Of a stretch of 64,000 nt of DNA, positions 58,686 through 64,000 are shown piece after piece. Origin of the DNA: JARRQJ01 sp963761035 (lineage in GTDB: Bacteria; Pseudomonadota; Gammaproteobacteria; DRLM01); NCBI GenBank assembly GCA_963761035.1, contig CAVXFH010000002.1, forward strand, positions 1,364,001-1,428,000, read 5' to 3'. The translations under genes were made by a program, and so were the position numbers. The notes under the pieces are model-generated. The model ran no database searches. It had not been told where the DNA came from and saw only the letters and a list, made by a program, of their open reading frames with translations. The number at the start of each line of letters is the position of its first letter. Position 1 is the first letter of the stretch.

Positions 58686-60481
58686 GCTTCGGCGTCTTCC
58701 AAAACGTCCACAGCCGGCTTGGCGGATCTCCACCAGCGCTTATAGGCGAAATATCCTATACCGATTAAAATCGCATTGATCAATAAAGTCTGCCAAGCCA
58801 CGGTAAACCAATTGATCGTCTTCGGGTCCGCTCGCACCTCGTCAGCAGGAGAAGGCATATCCTCCGCGGCGGGGGGTGGATTCTGCTCCGGTAGTTTGTC
58901 AATGATGGCGGTGCCTATGGAGCTAAACTGGAAAGGTCCCAACTGGGCGGCAATGGGTTTGCCTCCGGCATGGTTCCCAGTCACCGTAAATTCGGCTTGA
59001 TAGCCGGCGGGATCGTTATAGCCGTTCAATTCCGCGCGCCACTCGGCGGGTCCGCTGCGCGCCATCTTGATTTCATTAGTTTTGCCCTGCGAGTCTTCGA
59101 CCAGTGCGGTCACCTCCATGCTGTCGGGTTCAATCATCCCCGCATAAGGGATCAACGATAAGACATATCGACCCCGTGCGTTTGGATCTGCCGTGACCGT
59201 TGCCTGGGCAGGCAGCGAATGAATGTTGATGACCTGTCGCTGCTCGCGCTGAAAGGTAGTGCCATCCACCAGCAAGCTCAGTTCATGGCGCCCTTCCTTC
59301 ATGGATTCGGATAATTTCTGGCTGAAAATGCCGTCGCCCGCCGCCGTGTCGGCGCCCTTACCATCATCCAGCAGTCGCCATTCCCATTCCTCGCCACCCT
59401 GTTGCCTCTGGCGTAGAGTAACCTTGACCAAATCCAGGAACTCCTTGCGCCGGATCACTTCGCCATCCTGAATCAATTGCACGAAATAATATGGGGCATC
59501 CTCGACGCTGAGATTATTAGGTAGCTGTGTGGTGCGCAGCTTGAGATTAGTCACCACCATCACGCGATTGTCCGCGTCCTCCGGCCCCAGGATATGCCAT
59601 TCGCCGGGCTGAGGTTTAGTGATGGTGATCAGATCATAGCCGGTATCGCGGTGCCAACGCACTTGCTTCGGCGCATTCGCCATTCCAAATCGCTGCCGAT
59701 GCGGATCTACCAGCTCCGTGGGTTTTCCCTGGGGATCGCTAAATACCAGAAAAGTGATCTCTTCGATACTGTTATCCACTTGCACGCGGTTGCCCACCAA
59801 GGGCAACGTGTCCGGATTGGTAGCCTTTTCGAATAAATGCAGAAAGATCCTCTGCAACTTGACCGCGTCGTCCGCCTCTTCGGACCAGCCGTCTGTAGCG
59901 GCGGACAGCTGGCGCAACAATGTGTGGTCCGCTTCACCGGATAAGGCAATGGTATAGATCTTTACCTTGGCATCGCGCAGTCGCGGCAAAATCTTATTGA
60001 CGATACGATCCCGCGCCATAACATTGAGGGCCGGGTCTTTACTGATATCCACAAAGCCGTCGGTGAGCATGATGAGACTGCGCTGGCTATTGCCATCCGC
60101 ATCGATCCAGTCACGGGTCGCCTTTTGCATTGCATCTTCAATATTGGTGAAAAGTCCGAAGGAATTTATCCGGGAAGCGGCGCGTTCGGCCTGATCCTTC
60201 CAAGCTGGCGTGACTTCACCGTGGGGCACCAGCATGTTGACGTATTGACCGTAGGTCCACACCCCGGCCCGGGCGCCATTGGGCAGCAAACGGGTCAGTA
60301 AACGCAGTGCCGGCGCCCGCAGGTTTTGCGGGTCGTTGTGTTTCATGCTCCCGGAAATATCGATCAAGATGCGGACATCGTTTACCGGTTCCCCCGCCAT
60401 GGCCGGCGAGACAAACATGCCGTTTCCGAGCCACATCAGCAGCGCCGTCATAACCAGAAAGTGACTGTGTGCAATCTTCAT
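58682..60481 (-). CDS. Periplasmic vWA-domain protein with C-terminal membrane anchor
   Basis: A 599-residue protein. ATG 60481 (AGGGAAA site) gives a signal peptide ending AMA. The vWA domain begins VRILIDISGSMKHNDPQNLR with a complete MIDAS (Asp41, Ser43, Ser45) and contains AGVWTYGQYVNMLVPHGEV and LIMLTDGFVDISKDP. A beta-rich region follows with several Ig-like stretches (for example HELSLLVDGTTFQREQRQVINI), a Pro-rich linker (LPEQNPPPAAEDMPSPADEV) and a C-terminal transmembrane helix (about 561-580) with a short basic cytoplasmic end. It resembles the periplasmic vWA proteins of Shewanella/Vibrio annotated TIGR03503-like, whose role is unknown. Confidence 0.75.
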   Translation of the reverse strand: MKIAHSHFLVMTALLMWLGNGMFVSPAMAGEPVNDVRILIDISGSMKHNDPQNLRAPALRLLTRLLPNGARAGVWTYGQYVNMLVPHGEVTPAWKDQAERAASRINSFGLFTNIEDAMQKATRDWIDADGNSQRSLIMLTDGFVDISKDPALNVMARDRIVNKILPRLRDAKVKIYTIALSGEADHTLLRQLSAATDGWSEEADDAVKLQRIFLHLFEKATNPDTLPLVGNRVQVDNSIEEITFLVFSDPQGKPTELVDPHRQRFGMANAPKQVRWHRDTGYDLITITKPQPGEWHILGPEDADNRVMVVTNLKLRTTQLPNNLSVEDAPYYFVQLIQDGEVIRRKEFLDLVKVTLRQRQQGGEEWEWRLLDDGKGADTAAGDGIFSQKLSESMKEGRHELSLLVDGTTFQREQRQVINIHSLPAQATVTADPNARGRYVLSLIPYAGMIEPDSMEVTALVEDSQGKTNEIKMARSGPAEWRAELNGYNDPAGYQAEFTVTGNHAGGKPIAAQLGPFQFSSIGTAIIDKLPEQNPPPAAEDMPSPADEVRADPKTINWFTVAWQTLLINAILIGIGYFAYKRWWRSAKPAVDVLEDAEA

Positions 60482-60687
60482 CAAATTTCCCTGACAAGTT
60501 ACCGGCTTGTTGGCCGGCCTCGCTAACTCCGTTAACGGCATGCACAAGTATTGCCTTGATCTGTATCGGACAATGACGCGCGGGCTTTACGCCTTGAATA
60601 AGGTAGAATTCTTGCCGCAAAATCCACAAGCCCGGCACCCTTGCGGATGTCGGACTTAACTGGGAAAGATTCGACGTTCGACAGCGG

Positions 60688-61698
60688 TCAATCCGTCTGT
60701 TTGTGATAGGAGATCACCTGCTCCACTTCATTCTTGGAACCAAGAATCACCGGCACACGTTGGTGCAGCCCGCTGGGCTGCAGGGACATGATGCGCTCGT
60801 GACCGGTGGAGCTGACGCCACCCGCCTGCTCGACGATGAAGGACATGGGATTAGCCTCATACATCAGGCGCAATTTACCGCCCTTGTCCTTCATCTTGCT
60901 ATCCATGGGATACATAAAGATGCCGCCCCGCGTGAGAATGCGATGCACCTCGGCAACCATGGAAGCCACCCACCGCATGTTGAAGTCTTTGGCCCGAGGA
61001 CCTTCCTTGCCGGCAAGGCATTCGTTTATATAGCGCTGCACCGGCTTTTCCCAGAAGCGCTGGTTGGAGGTGTTGATGGCGAATTCCTTGGTATCCGCCG
61101 GGATCTGCATGTTGGGATGCGTGAGGTAGTACTCGCCGACATTGCGGTCCAAGGTAAAGCCGCTTACGCTGTGGCCGGAGGTCAGTACCAGCATGGTGGA
61201 CGGTCCGTACAGAGCATATCCGGCGCATACCTGCTGGGTACCGGGTTGCAGGAAGTCCGCGGCGGTAACCTCCTTCTTGCCTTGGGGGGCTTTCAATATA
61301 GAGAAGATCGTGCCCACCGAGATGTTGACGTCGATGTTGGACGAGCCGTCCAGCGGATCGAACAGCAAGAGGTATTTACCCTTGGGGTACATGGCGGGGA
61401 TGGGCAATATCTCTTCCATTTCCTCGGATGCCATGGCCGCCAGATGCCCCGACCAACTGGTGGAATTGATCATTACATCGTTGGAGATTACGTCCAACTT
61501 TTTCTGATCCTCGCCCTGGATGTTCTCAGAGCCGGCCGCGCCCAATACCCCCGCCAGCGCGCCCTTGTTCACCGCATTGGCGATAACCTTGGTGGCGGTA
61601 ACAATATCATTCAGCAACAGGGTGAACTCGCCGGTGGCGCCGGGGATGCGACGTTGCTCTTCGATAATGAATTGGGTAATAGTGATGCCTGTGCTCAT
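60688..61698 (-). CDS. fbp: Fructose-1,6-bisphosphatase class 1
   Basis: A 336-residue FBPase (gluconeogenesis and Calvin cycle). Motifs: GEDQKKLDVISND, LFDPLDGSSNIDVNISVGTIFSI (metal-binding) and the substrate region GGIFMYPMDSKMKDKGGKLRLMYEANPMSFIVEQAGG. Length and order are as in the type I enzyme. It stands alone, with 140-bp and 246-bp flanks containing no recognised features beyond AT-rich sequence. Together with the long-form transaldolase it suits autotrophic carbon flow, but it is also a normal gluconeogenic gene. Confidence 0.95.
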   Translation of the reverse strand: MSTGITITQFIIEEQRRIPGATGEFTLLLNDIVTATKVIANAVNKGALAGVLGAAGSENIQGEDQKKLDVISNDVMINSTSWSGHLAAMASEEMEEILPIPAMYPKGKYLLLFDPLDGSSNIDVNISVGTIFSILKAPQGKKEVTAADFLQPGTQQVCAGYALYGPSTMLVLTSGHSVSGFTLDRNVGEYYLTHPNMQIPADTKEFAINTSNQRFWEKPVQRYINECLAGKEGPRAKDFNMRWVASMVAEVHRILTRGGIFMYPMDSKMKDKGGKLRLMYEANPMSFIVEQAGGVSSTGHERIMSLQPSGLHQRVPVILGSKNEVEQVISYHKQTD

Positions 61699-61944
61699 GG
61701 TGCCGTTTCCTCAGTAGATGAAAATAAATGCGATCGTTTAAAAAGAGGGTACTCCCTTCGTGCCTCGCCGGGATAGGGACAGCGGACAGGCCGAAAAAAT
61801 AAAGCGTTATTATCCTGATTTAAACTGGCAAAATAAAGCGCTCGGCCGGATAGCGGCTTAGTGAGTCGGTCGGTAACTAGATGATCGGGATAAGCGTTTG
61901 GATACTTATATTTGTAGAATTTACCAACCTTCGCGGGAGCGCCA

Positions 61945-62862
61945 TTGAAACCCGTGTGGCGGCCCTTGATCGGCATAGCGATTTTGGTGGGGTTCATCGC
62001 CTTCGTGGAGGTTTATTTCGGTTGGCGTGCCCTGCTCGCACCCTGGCGGCACATCCCTCTGAATCAGATCGGCATCGCGGCCTTGCTAAGCTTAGCCAGT
62101 TATTGGCTGCGCGCAGTACGTTTTTACGACTATTTTCGCTCGGAAATGGCGGGATGTTTCAGCCTGTGTATTAAATTGATGTTACAACATAACCTGCTCA
62201 ACAATCTGTTGCCGATGCGCGCCGGCGAACTGAGCTTCCCGGTGCTGATGTCGCGTTACTTTGCCGTGCCGGCCTTGCGTTCCATGCCGGCCTTGTTATG
62301 GTTCCGCCTGCTGGATTTACATGTGTTGGGAATATTTGCCCTGTTGGCCTTTCAAGGGACTTTATGGTGGAAATGGGATTGGACCGGGGTCGGTCTGATC
62401 TTATGGTTGCCACTGCCGTGGCTGGCCTTTCACTTCAGTAACCGTTGGCGGCGCTGGCTGTCTCGATATTACGATCACAGCCGCCTCGCCCAGTTTTCCG
62501 GCCAGCTGTTGCAGGGCCTGCCCCAAGAAGCCACAGCGTTTTGGCGCGCTTATGGGTGGACAGCAGTCAATTGGCTGGCGAAACTCGGGGCCTTCGTCTG
62601 GGTGCTGCGCCTGTTCATCGACATCAGCTACCCCGCCGCCTGGATGGGCACTATCACGGGAGATCTTACCAGTGTCTTACCTATCCACGGTCTCGCCGGT
62701 GCCGGCACCTATGAGGCCGGGGTAATGGCCGGTTTGTTACCTTATGGGATTGCGCCGCAACCGGCGCTGGCGGCGGCGGTGAATTTACACCTCTTTCTAT
62801 TAGGAACCACCTTGGCGGGTGGCGCCATCAGCCTATTTATAGGAAGACAACGGCATGGATGA
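61945..62862 (+). CDS. Lysylphosphatidylglycerol synthase-type integral membrane protein (UPF0104)
   Basis: A 305-residue protein with about eight transmembrane segments and the family signature PIHGLAGAGTYEAGVMAGLLPYG near the end. Members include the flippase part of MprF and AglD-like proteins; bacterial versions move or process polyprenyl-phosphate or phospholipid head groups. It is the first gene of a three-gene unit: the PAP2 gene overlaps its end by 8 bases (ATGGATGA). An unusual basic patch is RRWLSRYYDHSRLAQ. The start is ATG 61945; the preceding region has no strong ribosome-binding site. Confidence 0.8.
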   Translation: MKPVWRPLIGIAILVGFIAFVEVYFGWRALLAPWRHIPLNQIGIAALLSLASYWLRAVRFYDYFRSEMAGCFSLCIKLMLQHNLLNNLLPMRAGELSFPVLMSRYFAVPALRSMPALLWFRLLDLHVLGIFALLAFQGTLWWKWDWTGVGLILWLPLPWLAFHFSNRWRRWLSRYYDHSRLAQFSGQLLQGLPQEATAFWRAYGWTAVNWLAKLGAFVWVLRLFIDISYPAAWMGTITGDLTSVLPIHGLAGAGTYEAGVMAGLLPYGIAPQPALAAAVNLHLFLLGTTLAGGAISLFIGRQRHG

Positions 62863-63448
62863 GGCCCTGCTGCTGTGGATCAATCAAACCTGGGCCCATC
62901 CCCTGCTTGACGGCTTTTTCAGCCTATTGTCGTCACGGCGCGCCTTTGCCTTTCCGTTTGCGGCGATGTTGCTGATCTTGTTCATTTGGCGTTGGCGCAA
63001 GGCGGGCGTGCAATTATGGCTGGTCATGTTGCTGGTGGTCGGCAGCGGGGATTTATTAGGCAACGGCTTGAAGCATATCTTTACTCAAGCCCGCCCCTGT
63101 TATGCCATCGCGAAACAGGTACGACAGCTTCAAGGTGAGCCGGGGAAGCCTTGCGGTAGCAATTTGAGCGGCATGCCTTCCAATCACGCCGTAAACGGTT
63201 TTGCGGCGGCGGCCTTTCTCTCACTTATACTGCGGCGAGGCCTGTGGAGCGGCATCCTTTTTACTCTGGCTGCCCTAGTGGCGCTGTCCCGCGTCTATTT
63301 GGCCAAACACTATCCCAGTCAGGTCGCGATAGGCGCCATCATTGGCACGGTATGGGGACTTGCCGGAGCGTGGCTGGGATTAAGATATCTTCCTTTTATA
63401 CAAGGCTTGCGGGACAAGGGTCCTCCAGGGAATTCATACCATGAGTGA
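62855..63448 (+). CDS. PAP2-family membrane phosphatase
   Basis: A 197-residue phosphatidic acid phosphatase type 2 protein with five to six helices. Catalytic blocks: KHIFTQARP (K-x6-RP), SGMPSNHAVN (PSNH, in place of PSGH) and SRVYLAKHYPSQV (SR-x5-H-x3; the final position usually Asp is Gln). It hydrolyses lipid phosphates such as undecaprenyl pyrophosphate or phosphatidylglycerol phosphate. Its stop overlaps the next gene by 8 bases. The Asp-to-Gln substitution could reduce activity, though the three catalytic residues remain. Confidence 0.85.
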   Translation: MDEALLLWINQTWAHPLLDGFFSLLSSRRAFAFPFAAMLLILFIWRWRKAGVQLWLVMLLVVGSGDLLGNGLKHIFTQARPCYAIAKQVRQLQGEPGKPCGSNLSGMPSNHAVNGFAAAAFLSLILRRGLWSGILFTLAALVALSRVYLAKHYPSQVAIGAIIGTVWGLAGAWLGLRYLPFIQGLRDKGPPGNSYHE

Positions 63449-64000
63449 AATCGACCAAACCGATCGACCCCATCGCCTCTCCGTGGTGGTGCCAATGTAC
63501 AACGAAAAGGACAGCGTAGCGCCACTAGTGGCCCAAATGCACGATGCCTTGGCCCACTATCGCCACGCCTGGGAACTGGTGCTGGTGAACGACGGCAGTG
63601 CCGACGGCACCGAACAGCAGATGCGCAGCGCCGGCAAACAATGGGGCGATTACGTGCGCATCATCAATCTGCAACGTAACTTCGGCCAAACCGCCGCCAT
63701 GCAGGCCGGCATCGACGCCGCTCGCGGCGATGTGATCGCCACCATGGACGGCGACCTGCAGAACGATCCCATCGACATCCCGCACATGGTGAAGCGCCTG
63801 CTGGAAGAGGATCTGGATCTCGTGGCGGGCTGGCGCAAGGACCGCCAGGATACTCTGGCGCGCAAGATCCCGTCGCGCATCGCCAACCGCCTCATCGGCC
63901 GCATCACCCAGGTGGAACTCCACGACTACGGCTGCAGCCTCAAGGTGTTCCGCGCCAGTATCATCAAGAGCGTGCGGCTTTACGGCGAGATGCACCGCTT
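63441..64000 (+). CDS. Family 2 glycosyltransferase (DPM1/ArnC-like), 3' end outside window
   Basis: Begins at ATG 63441, overlapping the PAP2 stop, and runs open to the window end (at least 186 residues). Typical GT2: RLSVVVPMYNEKDSV, VLVNDGSADGT (nucleotide site), NFGQTAAMQAGIDAARGDVIATMDGDLQNDP with the DxD-type metal motif, and DYGCSLKVFRASI. The RNFGQTAAMQAGID block is characteristic of undecaprenyl-phosphate/dolichol-phosphate glycosyltransferases such as ArnC and GtrB. With the PAP2 and UPF0104 genes it suggests an undecaprenyl-linked sugar made on the inner membrane and transferred to an envelope lipid or glycan. Confidence 0.88.
   Translation, partial: MSEIDQTDRPHRLSVVVPMYNEKDSVAPLVAQMHDALAHYRHAWELVLVNDGSADGTEQQMRSAGKQWGDYVRIINLQRNFGQTAAMQAGIDAARGDVIATMDGDLQNDPIDIPHMVKRLLEEDLDLVAGWRKDRQDTLARKIPSRIANRLIGRITQVELHDYGCSLKVFRASIIKSVRLYGEMHR

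Noticed and set aside
60703..61776. Long plus-strand frame (357 aa) opposite fbp
   Set aside because: Antisense shadow of the conserved fructose bisphosphatase gene; no ribosome-binding site and no known motif.
1..64000. CRISPR arrays, tRNA/rRNA genes, transposases, integrases or phage genes
   Set aside because: No repeat-spacer pattern, clover-leaf-like sequence, conserved rRNA segment or transposase/integrase motif was seen in a read-through of both strands; short or divergent elements could be missed by eye.

Overview
The window looks like a chromosomal segment of a gammaproteobacterium. It is moderately GC-rich and tightly packed, and it shows no phage, insertion sequence, CRISPR array, rRNA or tRNA that I could recognise. 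The best taxonomic evidence is gene order. ponA lies divergent from pilMNOPQ, which is followed by aroK, aroB, a DamX-like AAA/SPOR gene, gltB, gltD and hemE, an arrangement known from Pseudomonas and relatives. rubredoxin-thiD-thiE-hemL is also a familiar gammaproteobacterial group. A persulfide-sensor-like ArsR regulator with a TauE/SafE permease, a complete cytochrome bd operon and a small cytochrome c hint at a sulfur-handling lineage (Chromatiales-like), but that is inference.

Layout. 1-4.2 kb: end of a cardiolipin synthase, the ArsR/DUF2892/TauE sulfur operon, two small unknown genes and transaldolase. 4.2-7.4 kb (minus): cytochrome bd operon cydP-cydA-cydB-cydX, in which both tiny subunits are easy to miss. 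7.6-10.8 kb: DUF3592 protein, fructosamine-kinase-like protein, DUF1820 protein, Nudix hydrolase and a methyltransferase-like protein. 10.8-29.8 kb (minus): type IV pilus alignment and secretin genes pilMNOPQ, an unusual Ig-like lipoprotein with three EF-hand-type loops, aroK, aroB, dgt, a WGR protein, DamX-like protein, gltBD and hemE. 30-33 kb: PBP1A and an unknown partner. 33-38 kb (minus): rpmE, a secreted nuclease, malic enzyme, malate dehydrogenase and citrate synthase. 38-46 kb: glycogen phosphorylase, rho, trxA, an RhlB-like helicase, mtnB and cytochrome c. 46-50 kb: rubredoxin, thiD, thiE, hemL and an aldo/keto reductase. 50-54 kb: a large LVIVD beta-propeller with a YceB-like partner. 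54-57 kb: gamma carbonic anhydrase, a heavily decayed EF-P-like (yeiP/efpL) pseudogene, a MarC protein, an apparently degenerate stretch and slyD. 57-64 kb: a Sel1 protein, a vWA/coiled-coil membrane pair, fbp, and a translationally coupled envelope-lipid operon (LPG-synthase-like membrane protein, PAP2 phosphatase, GT2 glycosyltransferase cut by the window end).

How the genes fit together. Most of the window is housekeeping: central carbon (tal, fbp, maeB-type, mdh, gltA, glgP), nitrogen assimilation (gltBD), tetrapyrrole and thiamine synthesis (hemE, hemL, thiDE), shikimate (aroKB), cell wall (ponA) and RNA handling (rho, helicase). The parts most worth a second look are the Ca-loop lipoprotein inside the pilus-shikimate block, the apparently leaderless persulfide-sensor operon, the multi-lesion EF-P-like pseudogene, the LVIVD and vWA envelope gene pairs, and the terminator-like hairpin inside the nuclease gene's 5' coding region. 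I found no clear defence or mobile system.
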